Shown here: positions 19,236 through 27,871 of the stretch, one piece after another
Position numbering within the stretch: position 1 is the first letter of the stretch
How the letters are laid out: each line of letters begins with the position of its first letter
Source: an uncultured Balneolaceae bacterium
GTDB lineage: Bacteria; Bacteroidota; Rhodothermia; Balneolales; Balneolaceae
DNA length: 64,000 bases
Reading direction: 5' to 3'
Assembly: GCA_938003885.1 (NCBI GenBank)
Contig: CALKWT010000185.1
Location: forward strand, 1 to 64,000
Notes under the pieces: generated by a model
Databases searched by the model: none
Seen by the model: the letters and a program-made list of their open reading frames with translations, nothing else
Told to the model about the DNA's origin: nothing
Program-made: the position numbers and the translations under genes

Positions 19236-19775
19236 ATGAGTTTTGAAGAAAAACACAAAGAAGGATATGAACTCCTCCACGAAAAGGACCTGGACAAAAG
19301 TCTGGATATAGCCAGACGGTTACAGAAAATGCGGCCTGAAGCACCTGAAGGCTTTATTCTTGAAGCAGAAATAATGCAAAGGTTAAATCAGTGGGATGCA
19401 AGTATTAAACTGCTGAATGACGCCATAGAGCTGGATCCTGAATCGGGCCGTCTGTTTAATCTGAGAGGCTACGCCAATCTGAATAAAGATGATGCGGAAA
19501 AAGCAAAAGAAGATTTTGATAAGGCCATAGAGCTGGATGATCTGCCTTCTGCACACCGAAACCTGGTCCTTTACATGTTGATGGCTGGAGAAGGGCAAGA
19601 GGGGATCAATTACCTTCTCAATCGGATACGTAAGGATCCGCATGATGTAGAAAACTGGATTTTGATGGGAGATCTGATGAAGAAAGGTGGCCACGATGCA
19701 AAAGCCAGAACCTATTACGAACAAGCGTTGAAGATGGATCCGGATAACGACTACGTGAAAGAGCTTCTTAAGTAA
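19236..19775 (+). CDS. Tetratricopeptide-repeat protein
   Basis: I chose the ATG at 19236, one base after the preceding stop; an earlier in-frame ATG (19167) would overlap that gene by 68 bases and adds residues without repeat character. The 179-residue protein is built from about four TPR units (for example the WDASIKLLNDAIELDPESGR and AKARTYYEQALKMDPDNDYV segments) and lacks a signal peptide, so it should be a cytoplasmic scaffold. It closes the folB-folK-kinase-DUF4834 gene run. Function unknown. Confidence 0.8.
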   Translation: MSFEEKHKEGYELLHEKDLDKSLDIARRLQKMRPEAPEGFILEAEIMQRLNQWDASIKLLNDAIELDPESGRLFNLRGYANLNKDDAEKAKEDFDKAIELDDLPSAHRNLVLYMLMAGEGQEGINYLLNRIRKDPHDVENWILMGDLMKKGGHDAKARTYYEQALKMDPDNDYVKELLK

Positions 19776-20100
19776 GTTCTGCAGAAAGGAACAGAACACA
19801 GGGTGGATCAATTAAAAAAGAATACGGGATGATAAAGAGGGCCGCCTGATTCTCTTTTCTCTTATTTCCTGCCGAGTGTAGGTGAAACAAGACTCTTTCA
19901 ATAGCAATGAAGTCGAAGTAGTCCCTTTCGCACATTCATTTCATGGGTTGGATAAACATCGCGAAAATGACGATCCGGTCGGATGAACGTTGAAACCCAG
20001 AGGTGATGGGATGCGGACATGCACTGAGCTCTTTCTTGCTACTATCGCCAAAGTAATGTTGGGCCCATCGTAAACACAGCTTTGCTTTCAGTACTATGGG
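19776..20100. other. 325-bp gap between convergent TPR and OmpA-like genes
   Basis: No gene is visible. A 6-bp inverted repeat with a 10-base loop lies directly after the TPR stop (gttctg 19776-19781, cagaac 19792-19797) with an A-rich stretch but no T-run after it. The remainder shows nothing I can name. Confidence 0.35.
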
Positions 20101-20778
20101 CTACTGACTCTGACTGTTTTCGATTCGCTGAACATAATTTTCGTTGGCAAACATGGCCACTTCAACACGTCTGTTCTCCTGTCTGCCCGCTTCTGTATCG
20201 TTATCTGCAATAGGTTCATAGAGACCCCTTCCCTCAATCTGAATTCTAGAGGATGCAACTCCCTGAGAAATGAGGAAGTTGGCTGCAGATTGTGCTCTTC
20301 TTTCACTCAGGCGGAGGTTATAATTTTCATCACCGACCGAATCGGTATGTCCCACGATAAGCAGGTCGGTATCCTGATCCTCGTTCAGGATCTCAGCGAG
20401 TTTACGCAGATTCTGTCGGGCATTCGATTTCAGAGTGGCCGAATCAAAATCGAAAAGAAGGCCGCTGTCGAAACTTACCGCGATCCCTTCCTCCACGCGT
20501 TGGACAGTGACATCGTCCAGCTCATCGGCGATTTCCTGTGCTTTTCGATCCATATTTCGTCCAATAATGGCCCCGGTGGCACCGCCAACCGCAGCCCCGG
20601 CGATCGCTCCGGCCGCTGTATTTCCTAATGTTTTACCTACCACGGCCCCGACAGCCGCACCGGCGCCACCGCCGATCACAGCTCCCTTGGAGGTTCTGTT
20701 CCAGTTGGAACAGGCTGACAGTAATAGTCCGGACAAAAGGACTGCTATAGTGATATGGTGCATTCTCGATCTGAACAT
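20101..20778 (-). CDS. OmpA-family peptidoglycan-binding lipoprotein with glycine-zipper domain
   Basis: I chose the ATG at 20776-20778 since it leads straight into a lipoprotein signal (MHHITIAVLLSGLLLSAC); the open frame continues upstream to 20892 without signal-peptide character. After the lipidated Cys comes a glycine/alanine-rich zipper (residues ~20-70, GGGAGAAVGAVVGKTLG and similar) that may insert in a membrane, then an OmpA C-terminal domain: LLFDFDSATLK, VGHTDSVGDENYNLRLSERRA and EGRGLYEPIADN, with the Asp and Arg that bind diaminopimelate. It resembles E. coli YiaD. It probably links the outer membrane to the cell wall. Confidence 0.85.
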   Translation of the reverse strand: MFRSRMHHITIAVLLSGLLLSACSNWNRTSKGAVIGGGAGAAVGAVVGKTLGNTAAGAIAGAAVGGATGAIIGRNMDRKAQEIADELDDVTVQRVEEGIAVSFDSGLLFDFDSATLKSNARQNLRKLAEILNEDQDTDLLIVGHTDSVGDENYNLRLSERRAQSAANFLISQGVASSRIQIEGRGLYEPIADNDTEAGRQENRRVEVAMFANENYVQRIENSQSQ

Positions 20779-21156
20779 AATAAGAATCTTAGTTTGTGAA
20801 TATCTTTTGTAGTGGAATCTTACCTCTTTGGGCGTCGGATGTTTCTCGTTGCAAAGCATTTTGTGGGGGTCTCCGTTAGAAGGTGATCCCATTTCTTATT
20901 ATTTTCCAGTACGTTCTGCGGAAATAGATCATAGATAATGAAACGTTGATAGACTGGTCTGTTTTTTTTGAATAGCGAGGAGGGTGGAAGTAAGGGGTGG
21001 GCTCAACAGGATGCAACCTGCTTCCAATCCTCAGGCCCAGATCTTATTGGAAGGCTTGTCCAGGTTGAATAGAACTGCAGAGGTTGAAGCCAGTCAGGCC
21101 GCCGCTACTGAAAGAAGTGCAGGAATATTAACGGCATTCTTTTATGGAAATGGCAT
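20779..21156. other. 378-bp divergent intergenic region
   Basis: It lies between the OmpA-like lipoprotein gene (minus) and the response-regulator gene (plus) and should hold both promoters. I see no gene and no strong repeat. A run of eight T occurs near 20962. Confidence 0.35.
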
Positions 21157-21831
21157 ATGAGAGTACTAATTATAGAAGATGAAAAAAAGGTAAGCGGTTT
21201 CATAAAGAAAGGCCTCGAAGAACAGATGTTTACGGTAGATGTTGCCTTAGACGGGGAGGCCGGAATCCGAAGGTTACACCAAAAGGAGTACGACATCGTC
21301 ATTCTGGATGTTGTCTTGCCGGGCATGAACGGATTTGAAGTGTGCAAACAGATCCGGCGGATCAAACCGGGCATTCCTGTACTGATGTTAACCGCCTTGG
21401 GAACTCTGGACGACAAAGTGACCGGTCTGGACAGCGGAGCGGATGATTACCTGACGAAGCCGTTCCATTTTCAGGAGCTTTTAGCCCGCATGAGGGCTCT
21501 GGCCCGTAGAAACATTCCTGAAAAGACCTTCGACCAAATTATAAAGGTTGCGGATCTGGAGATCAACATAGATTCCAAGCAGGTGAAGAGAGGAGGGAAA
21601 GAGCATATCCTCACTGCTCGGGAGTTCCGGCTGCTGGTGCTGCTAGCCAGAAATAAAGGCAGGGTCCTTTCCAGATCGGAGATAGCCGAGAAGATATGGG
21701 AAGAGTCTTTCGAGTCGGGATCGAATGTGATTGATGTCTATGTAAGCTATTTACGAAAAAAGATCGACAGGGGGCCCGGAAAAAAGTTGATCCATACCAT
21801 CATCGGTATGGGGTATGTGTTGCGGGAATAA
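21157..21831 (+). CDS. OmpR/PhoB-family response regulator
   Basis: The receiver domain (1-120) has the acidic pocket (EDE, residues 7-9), the phospho-acceptor D51 (VILDVVLPGMNGFE), T79 and K101 (DYLTKPF). A winged-helix DNA-binding domain follows (LTAREFRLLVLLARNKGRVLSR, and SNVIDVYVSYLRKKID), so it is a transcription factor. Its closest functional types are CusR/RprY-like regulators. The histidine kinase gene starts one base after its stop, so the two form a pair. The target genes are unknown; the divergent OmpA-like gene is one obvious candidate. Confidence 0.93.
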   Translation: MRVLIIEDEKKVSGFIKKGLEEQMFTVDVALDGEAGIRRLHQKEYDIVILDVVLPGMNGFEVCKQIRRIKPGIPVLMLTALGTLDDKVTGLDSGADDYLTKPFHFQELLARMRALARRNIPEKTFDQIIKVADLEINIDSKQVKRGGKEHILTAREFRLLVLLARNKGRVLSRSEIAEKIWEESFESGSNVIDVYVSYLRKKIDRGPGKKLIHTIIGMGYVLRE

Positions 21832-21832
21832 T

Positions 21833-23227
21833 ATGAATATCAGAGATAAACTATCGATTCAATTCACCACGCTTGTTGCCGCGATCTTTCTCATATTCTG
21901 TTTGATGATCTACTATATATCCGTCTTGCAGCATAAAAGTGAATTTTACAACGAACTGAGAGAGCGGGCACAAATTACGGCTTACATCTTCCTGGAAGAG
22001 GATGGATTTTCTAAAGAAGTTTATACCGCTATTGCCGAAAGATATGTTCAATCTTTGCCGGAGGAGAGAGCTCAGCTCTATGATTCAGACAATCAGCCCA
22101 GATTCATCGAGACGGATGAACTTGAACTGGATGATGAGCTGATCAATTATATACGTGAAAACTACTCTTATCCGAGTACCTATGATTTCTATATCGATGA
22201 CAGGCAGGCGGTGGGTCTCCACTATCAGGACAATCAGGGAGATTTTGTTGTGGTGGTATCCGCTCTGGACACTACAGGAGAGGTATTTCTGGAAAATCTG
22301 GCCCTTATTCTCATCATAGGATTTCTCTTCAGCCTGCTGGTCATCCTGGTATCAGGCCGGTTTTTTGCAAATCAGGCGGTTAAGCCTATTCCCAGAATTG
22401 TGAGACAGGTGAAACGCATCTCAGCTTCCAATCTGAATCTTCGGCTGGATGGCGCTGAGGAAAAAGATGAGTTGGGAGAACTTGTCTCTACATTTAATGA
22501 TTTACTTTCGAAGCTGGAAGATAGTTTTGAAGTTCAAAACAGGTTTGTGGCAAACGCTTCTCATGAGCTGCGCACTCCACTGACAAGCATCATCGGTGAA
22601 GTGGAAGTTGCCCTGACCAAAGAGAGAACCTCAGAGGAGTATATCTCTACCCTGAACTCGATCCATCATGATGCGATGGCCCTGGAGCAGCTTACCACAG
22701 GCCTGTTGGAGCTTGCCCAGGCTGAATCTGAACGGTTGAACGACCTTTTCTACCCTATACATCTCGACGAACTGGTACTGGAAGCTGCTATTCAGATCGA
22801 AAAAAAATATCCTGGATCCAGAGTGAATGTAAACTATGAGGATGCCTCTGGAACCGATGCTGAAAGTTTCAGGTTTTTTGGAAGTGAGCCGCTTCTGCAT
22901 AATGTTTTTTTAAATGTGCTGGACAATGCTGTTAAGTTTTCAGGCCGGAACCCCACTGTAGATGTCTTATTGAGAGAGAGTGAAGGGTGGATCGAAGTAC
23001 AGGTCAGGGATTATGGAATTGGAATTTCCGAAAGTGATAAAAATCTGATTTTCAGCCCATTCTACCGGTCCAGTAAAGTGAGCTCCAAAAACGGTTACGG
23101 AATAGGGCTGTCCCTCGTAAAACGGGTTTTAAATGTGCTGAATGGGACCATTTCCTATGTAGAACCGTCGGGGAAGGGTGCGCAAGCGATCCTGCGTTTT
23201 CAGAAAGTCAGCCCCACGGCATCATAG
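21833..23227 (+). CDS. Membrane sensor histidine kinase (HAMP-HisKA-HATPase)
   Basis: I use the ATG at 21833, directly after the regulator stop, because the in-frame ATG at 21815 lies inside that gene. Order: transmembrane segment ~10-32, a periplasmic sensor loop of ~120 residues, second transmembrane segment ~155-176, HAMP linker ~177-230, HisKA with H244 in NASHELRTPL, and a HATPase_c domain with N-box (LLHNVFLNVLDNAVKFS), G1 (VRDYGIGIS) and G2 (YGIGLSLVKRV). All catalytic motifs are intact. The loop sequence gives no clue to the signal. Confidence 0.93.
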   Translation: MNIRDKLSIQFTTLVAAIFLIFCLMIYYISVLQHKSEFYNELRERAQITAYIFLEEDGFSKEVYTAIAERYVQSLPEERAQLYDSDNQPRFIETDELELDDELINYIRENYSYPSTYDFYIDDRQAVGLHYQDNQGDFVVVVSALDTTGEVFLENLALILIIGFLFSLLVILVSGRFFANQAVKPIPRIVRQVKRISASNLNLRLDGAEEKDELGELVSTFNDLLSKLEDSFEVQNRFVANASHELRTPLTSIIGEVEVALTKERTSEEYISTLNSIHHDAMALEQLTTGLLELAQAESERLNDLFYPIHLDELVLEAAIQIEKKYPGSRVNVNYEDASGTDAESFRFFGSEPLLHNVFLNVLDNAVKFSGRNPTVDVLLRESEGWIEVQVRDYGIGISESDKNLIFSPFYRSSKVSSKNGYGIGLSLVKRVLNVLNGTISYVEPSGKGAQAILRFQKVSPTAS

Positions 23228-23427
23228 GTTTATATTTTCTAATATTATTCTAATTCTATTTTAATGTTGGGGTTCTATATTCCGGAAAGTTGGATTGGCC
23301 TGGCTGGAATTGGTACAGTATACCGGTCATTTGAGTAAAGAAGATCCTGGTTGGTAAACTCGAGGGGTCGGGTAGAAGTCAAAATAGAATAAGAGCGGGG
23401 GACCTTGTCCCCAAAAAGAGAAATTGT

Positions 23428-24405
23428 ATGGAAATACTATTTATTCAGGGGCCGGAGAAAACGGCAACATCAACCATTACAGGTATCTTAAATTGTCATC
23501 CTGAGATTTTTGTCCTTTTTGAAAACTATTTGGCACAGCCTATTATCACAAAATATGGTAATCGGCTTTTAAGCCGATATCCTGAGGCCAGGAAGTTTTA
23601 CAGAACGGAAGAGGATTACGGAAAACCGGTCAGGGAGCTCTTTGAGTATCTGAAGGAGAGAGAGCCGGAATACAGATATCGATATATCGGGACGAAAGTC
23701 AACAGTTTGGATGCTGGTTTTACACAGAAAGTCAGAGAGCATAAGATTATTTTTATGATGCGGGATCTCCGATCATGGCTTATAAAAGAGAGCATTATAA
23801 AATACTACCGTACGGACCTGGATGTTGTCGTACCGGCAGTGGAGTATCTCCGGTATATCCTGGAAACCCACCTTTATACTCATGCAGCCCGGATCAGGAT
23901 GGAAGATCTGATTCAACAGAATGAAGCTACAATTGGTAAACTATCTGAGTTTTTAAAGCTGGAATTATTTCCACACTCGGCTGAGTGGTGGGATAAAATC
24001 GGGAATTGGGATGAGAAAGATCCCAAGAGTGTTTTTAAGCTAAATCAAGTTCATCATTCATCCAGGATGGAACCAGAAAAACTGGACTCAGAAGTAGAGC
24101 TGACAGACCACCCATTCTGGGAGGAAGCTTTGGAGCTGTTTGATACCTACTACTTCACAGATGAACCATTCCGTTTTAACGAAGACAAAATTAAAAAGGA
24201 TCTGGTGAGGGTGGATAAATTGCTCAGGTATTCTCCTTTACCATTTACCGATATGTATAAAGAAGTGCACTCGGTAAGGAGAGGGTTTTCACAGCCACGA
24301 GAGTTACATTTTCAGTCGGACAAGGGTGTGTATAAACAGGAAAGAAGTTTAAAAAAGAGGTTATCACATCGGCTGAAAAAGATTGTGAAAGCTGCGATCG
24401 ACTAG
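23428..24405 (+). CDS. Sulfotransferase-like protein
   Basis: The N-terminus IQGPEKTATSTITGIL (residues 6-21) matches the 5'-phosphosulfate-binding loop of PAPS-dependent sulfotransferases, and FMMRDLRSWL near residue 110 matches the 3'-phosphate-binding arginine/serine segment. The region WWDKIGNWDEKDPKS followed by the HPFWEEALELFDTY helix is also common in this family. The acceptor is unknown; bacterial members modify lipids, glycans or small molecules. A 6-bp hairpin (23398-23412) lies just before its start. It stands alone between the two-component system and a DUF4159 gene. Confidence 0.7.
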   Translation: MEILFIQGPEKTATSTITGILNCHPEIFVLFENYLAQPIITKYGNRLLSRYPEARKFYRTEEDYGKPVRELFEYLKEREPEYRYRYIGTKVNSLDAGFTQKVREHKIIFMMRDLRSWLIKESIIKYYRTDLDVVVPAVEYLRYILETHLYTHAARIRMEDLIQQNEATIGKLSEFLKLELFPHSAEWWDKIGNWDEKDPKSVFKLNQVHHSSRMEPEKLDSEVELTDHPFWEEALELFDTYYFTDEPFRFNEDKIKKDLVRVDKLLRYSPLPFTDMYKEVHSVRRGFSQPRELHFQSDKGVYKQERSLKKRLSHRLKKIVKAAID

Positions 24406-24538
24406 TTCCTCAGGGCATTAAGAGACACCGACAGGGCGGCAGGGAAGGTTTAAATCGCAGTGATGAGTATGCCTCGATTTTTGTAAATTGTGTTACAAAA
24501 GCCATTTAACTGCCGATTAAGGAATCTTTCCCCCGTCT

Positions 24539-25222
24539 ATGTGCCGAAATTGTAAATTACGCCTTATTCTATCCGGGATACTGATAATCACTATATCTCC
24601 TGGTTTGCTGTATGCTCAGGAGTTGGATCAGTTTCGGATTGCCCGTGTCCACTATCAGGGAGGAGGGGACTGGTACTCCTCACCCACCGCACTTACAAAC
24701 CTGATACGATATGCGAAAGAGAGGGTGCCTATTGCGGTGGATATAACCTATGATGACGTACAGCTGGGTAGCAGAGATATTCACAATTATCCATTTTTGC
24801 ACATGTCGGGCCATGGTCATATCAGCGTCAATGAAGCTGAAATGGAGAACCTGAGAAGCTATCTGGAGAATGGCGGATTTTTATACGTAGATGATGATTA
24901 CGGATTTGATGAGTATGTGAGGCCGGTAATAGAGAGGATTTTTCCGGAAGAAGAGCTGACAGAGCTCCCGGGCAATCATCCTGTTTATAACATCGTCTAC
25001 CCTTTTGAAGAGGGGCGCCCGCCAAAAGTTCATGAGCATGACGGGGGGGTTCCACGCGCATTCGGACTTTTTAAGAACGGCCGTATGGTACTTCTTTACA
25101 CGTATGAATCTAACCCCTCGGATGGCTGGGCTTACGATGAGCATGAGAATCCTGATCACATTGTAGAGTCTGCTCTTCGGTTCGGAGTCAATCTTCTGGT
25201 GTACGTCCTGTCAAATCCCTGA
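24539..25222 (+). CDS. Exported DUF4159 domain protein
   Basis: A signal peptide (LILSGILIITISPGLLYAQ) is followed by ~200 residues of a DUF4159 domain. This family has a flavodoxin/GATase1-like fold; visible landmarks are RVHYQGGGDWYSSPTALTNL, LHMSGHGHI and the glycine-rich LENGGFLYVDDDYG. The function is unknown, though such proteins often occur beside MoxR/BatA-type clusters, which I do not see here. It starts ~130 bases after the sulfotransferase-like gene on the same strand and ends convergent with the oxoamine synthase gene. Confidence 0.82.
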   Translation: MCRNCKLRLILSGILIITISPGLLYAQELDQFRIARVHYQGGGDWYSSPTALTNLIRYAKERVPIAVDITYDDVQLGSRDIHNYPFLHMSGHGHISVNEAEMENLRSYLENGGFLYVDDDYGFDEYVRPVIERIFPEEELTELPGNHPVYNIVYPFEEGRPPKVHEHDGGVPRAFGLFKNGRMVLLYTYESNPSDGWAYDEHENPDHIVESALRFGVNLLVYVLSNP

Positions 25223-25317
25223 ACTCTGTTCAGAGACAACCGTTCTGAGCCCCCTTCTTTTTAAGAGATACGGGGAGTGTTCCGATACAGACAGCAGACA
25301 GATGGCGTTCACCCAAT

Positions 25318-25351
25318 AAAAAAAGGAGTTTCAGTGGTGCTGAAACTCCTT
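25318..25351 (-). terminator. Rho-independent terminator of the oxoamine synthase gene
   Basis: A perfect 12-bp stem (aaggagtttcag 25323-25334, ctgaaactcctt 25340-25351) with a 5-base loop. On the minus strand it follows the gene stop at 25389 by ~37 bases and is followed by seven T and then ATT. On the plus strand no T-run follows, so it serves the minus strand. Confidence 0.88.
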
Positions 25352-25388
25352 GAAGATTAATGGATTGTAATTAGCCGGATCGGCTCAC

Positions 25389-26624
25389 TCAGACGGGTAC
25401 ATTCAATTCAGAATCGGAGTGCTGAAGTGCGATGGGCTTGATCATTTCAAATGCATCCAGCGTTTTGCGTATATGCTCATCCGTATGCGATGCCGTTGGA
25501 ATCAGCCGGATCAGAACCATCCCGCGTGGAACGACGGGATAGGCCACTCCACTGACAAAAATTCCATGCTTCTCCCGCAACTCTCTCATAATTGTCGTAC
25601 AGAGTTCTGTACTTCCTTCTGTGAGAACAGGGGTAACAGGGCTTTCAGATGGGAGGACGTTGTAGCCAATCTCCTTTAGTCCTTCCCGAAGTTTCATAGA
25701 GTTCTCCCACAATTTTTCTCTCCATTGGGGATTCGCCCGTATCATTTTGATTCTTTTCCGAGCTGTTTCTACAATGGGAAGCGGCAAACTCTTTGCAAAA
25801 ATCTGGCTTCTGGTATTCGCCTTAAGGAACTCCTTAACGCGCGGCTCTGTCGCCACAAAAGCACCGATCAGGGCAACGGCCTTGGCAAAAGTTCCGAAAT
25901 AGATGTCTATCCCATCCTGGCAACCCAACTCCGTACCTGCACCTGAACCATCGTGTCCCAGTGTGCCGAATCCGTGAGCGTCATCCACAAGTAGCCGGAA
26001 GTTGTACTTCTCTTTCAATGCGACAATTTCACGAAGTTTACCCAAATCCCCCGTCATACCAAAAACACCCTCGGTAACAACCAGGATAGATGAATTTTCC
26101 TTTGCTCTGGAGGTTGCCCGCTGCAGTTGTCTTTCCAGACCTTCTATATCGTTATGCTTAAAGACTGCTGTTTCACTCATGGCCAGCTGCTTGCCATCCA
26201 CAATACAGGCGTGGCTCAATTCATCATAGATCAGGAAATCATTCCTGTCAACCAGGGCATGGATCACACTCATAATACCCTGATATCCATAATTTAACAG
26301 GAGTGCTTCCGGTTTATGGACAAAATCTGCAAGCTCTCTCTCCAGCGCTTCATGTTCGGTTGAGTTGCCGGTCATTAGCCTTGCACCCATCGGGGCACTC
26401 AGTGAATATTTGGAAGTGGCCTCGGTATCAATTTTTCTTACCTCCTCATTGTTGCCAATACCAAGATAATCGTTGATACTCCAGACAATAACATCTTTGC
26501 CATTGAATTTCATCTCTGGTCCGAGAGGTCCTTCCAGTTTTGGAAATGTGTAGTACCCGTATCCTCCTGAGGTGAATTCTCCCAGGGGGCTTGCCCTGCC
26601 TGCTAGCTTGTCAAAAAGATCCAT
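25389..26624 (-). CDS. PLP-dependent alpha-oxoamine synthase, serine palmitoyltransferase-like
   Basis: This is the family of KBL, BioF, HemA and SPT, which condense an amino acid with an acyl thioester. Visible motifs are GARLMTGNSTEHEALE (80-95), DELSHACIVDG with the PLP-stacking H138, DDAHGFG 214-220 and the Schiff-base lysine K248 in YFGTFAKAVALIGAF. The FGTFAK(A/S) context and the preference for large hydrophobics after it are what I know from bacterial SPT, which starts sphingolipid synthesis from serine and palmitoyl-CoA. A cysteate-using relative that makes sulfonolipids (capnine) is an alternative. It is monocistronic with its own terminator. Confidence 0.75.
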   Translation of the reverse strand: MDLFDKLAGRASPLGEFTSGGYGYYTFPKLEGPLGPEMKFNGKDVIVWSINDYLGIGNNEEVRKIDTEATSKYSLSAPMGARLMTGNSTEHEALERELADFVHKPEALLLNYGYQGIMSVIHALVDRNDFLIYDELSHACIVDGKQLAMSETAVFKHNDIEGLERQLQRATSRAKENSSILVVTEGVFGMTGDLGKLREIVALKEKYNFRLLVDDAHGFGTLGHDGSGAGTELGCQDGIDIYFGTFAKAVALIGAFVATEPRVKEFLKANTRSQIFAKSLPLPIVETARKRIKMIRANPQWREKLWENSMKLREGLKEIGYNVLPSESPVTPVLTEGSTELCTTIMRELREKHGIFVSGVAYPVVPRGMVLIRLIPTASHTDEHIRKTLDAFEMIKPIALQHSDSELNVPV

Positions 26625-27305
26625 AGTTAAAGTTTCTGAGTGTATATAAATGGTTTGTTAAGATGAGTTTTTGGGTCAGAGTTTTCTGAACAAAACAAGC
26701 CCAAATTTAAGGAAAATGAAGTCTATCTCAAAGTAGGCCGGTGAGCTTGTTCGGCAGGCCGTCCTGCCACTCATTATGCAGAATTCTATCTGCCTGTTTG
26801 TATTTGTCTTTTCCATCAAAAGATGCCTCATATATTACTGGCCAATATAGCAAATATATTCAGAAAACCTTGGTTCGGGATTTGGTTTGGTATAGAGCTG
26901 TCCGCCTGTCTGTGCAATAACAGAGGGTTTTGTCGTGGGCTAAAGCTGGTAGAGTAGAGCTGTTAAGGGGCCTTTATGAACCTACAGTCTGGCCACATGA
27001 AATGCATCTCCCTGTGCAAATAATGGTTAATACTTGATTTATTGAAATAATAGCGTTTTATTTTCTTTATACATACTGGATAAATATGCCAGACGTGCGC
27101 ATTTGGTACTGTTTCTTTTTCCGGAATGCACCGGCAAACGGGCAAATCCTGATCTCAGCTGACCCATAGACCCCTGTAAAAGAGAAGCGGGGTAGTAAGA
27201 GAAACAGACTTTTCACGCCATTCAGATCGCCGCACAGAGCAACCGCATCGGTTGGCCGCCTGAATGGATGATGCGTAAAAACTGTCAATTTAAATATGCC
27301 ATATT
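26625..27305. other. 681-bp intergenic region with structured segments
   Basis: No gene is supported. The part next to 26624 is the leader and promoter region of the oxoamine synthase gene and contains a 6-bp hairpin at 26753-26768 (ggcagg ccgt cctgcc) flanked by a further tgag/ctca pairing. Near the other end an 8-bp outer stem (ccattcag 27218-27225, ctgaatgg 27260-27267) encloses a 5-bp inner hairpin (27241-27253), just before the small ORF at 27306. Confidence 0.4.
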
Positions 27306-27500
27306 ATGTCTGAAATAGAGAAGTTCGAAAAGATGATTGAAGAACCCACCAAGCACCAGTTGAAAGCGATACATCATGCTCGGGAGTGTGCGTGTATCGA
27401 CGCGATGAAGTCTTCGACTACCAAAAATCCTCACAATAAAGGCTCGGATCTGGCGGGTCTCTGGAACTATGTATATGAAGAGTATTACCAGTTTCAATAA
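27306..27500 (+). CDS. Small hypothetical protein (64 aa)
   Basis: I do not recognise this protein. It opens with an acidic helix (MSEIEKFEKMIEEPTKHQLKA), has an HHARECACIDAM segment with two cysteines and two histidines, and ends in GLWNYVYEEYYQFQ. The His/Cys cluster could bind a metal, but no standard zinc motif is complete. The codons look natural and the composition is less skewed than on the antisense strand, where a 76-residue frame also exists. I consider it real with moderate doubt. Confidence 0.45.
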   Translation: MSEIEKFEKMIEEPTKHQLKAIHHARECACIDAMKSSTTKNPHNKGSDLAGLWNYVYEEYYQFQ

Positions 27501-27871
27501 GATTCCGGTTACCATTTAATCAATATCCCGCCTCTGCTACCCTAAAGGAACTCCATGTAACCATTGGTAAGCGTAAGGAGTCCGGCCCGGAAAGCAAATT
27601 ACCTGTTGCGTTTATCGCAGGCACCTTTACAAAATTTATCTTGGAATATAGATCGCATCCCTTATTTTAACCGGAAGAGAGATCGGCCGGAACTACTGAC
27701 TCCGTTGAGATTACCGGATCCCGATCCTGATTTATTCCGGCAGTCTCGGAAACTATCAGCTGCCCCCCTACATGATAAAATTAAAAAAGCGATGAACTCA
27801 GGCCATCCGGTTACTCCATGTCCTGGATTTATAAAGCATCTTTTTACCGTTAACCAGAATAGAAGCATTTG
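27501..27871. other. 371-bp region before the amidohydrolase genes, nothing certain
   Basis: It contains an open frame of ~100 residues from a TTG at 27564, but that protein is proline/arginine rich, matches no family I know and ends only at the next gene start. The stretch presumably holds the promoter of the amidohydrolase pair. Confidence 0.35.

Noticed and set aside
24828..25159. Minus-strand frames opposite the DUF4159 gene
   Set aside because: Antisense to a conserved domain with a clear signal peptide; no independent support.
27285..27515. 76-codon minus-strand frame opposite the small ORF at 27306
   Set aside because: It begins with a hydrophobic stretch, but I judged the plus-strand frame more protein-like; only one of the two can be the gene and neither is certain.
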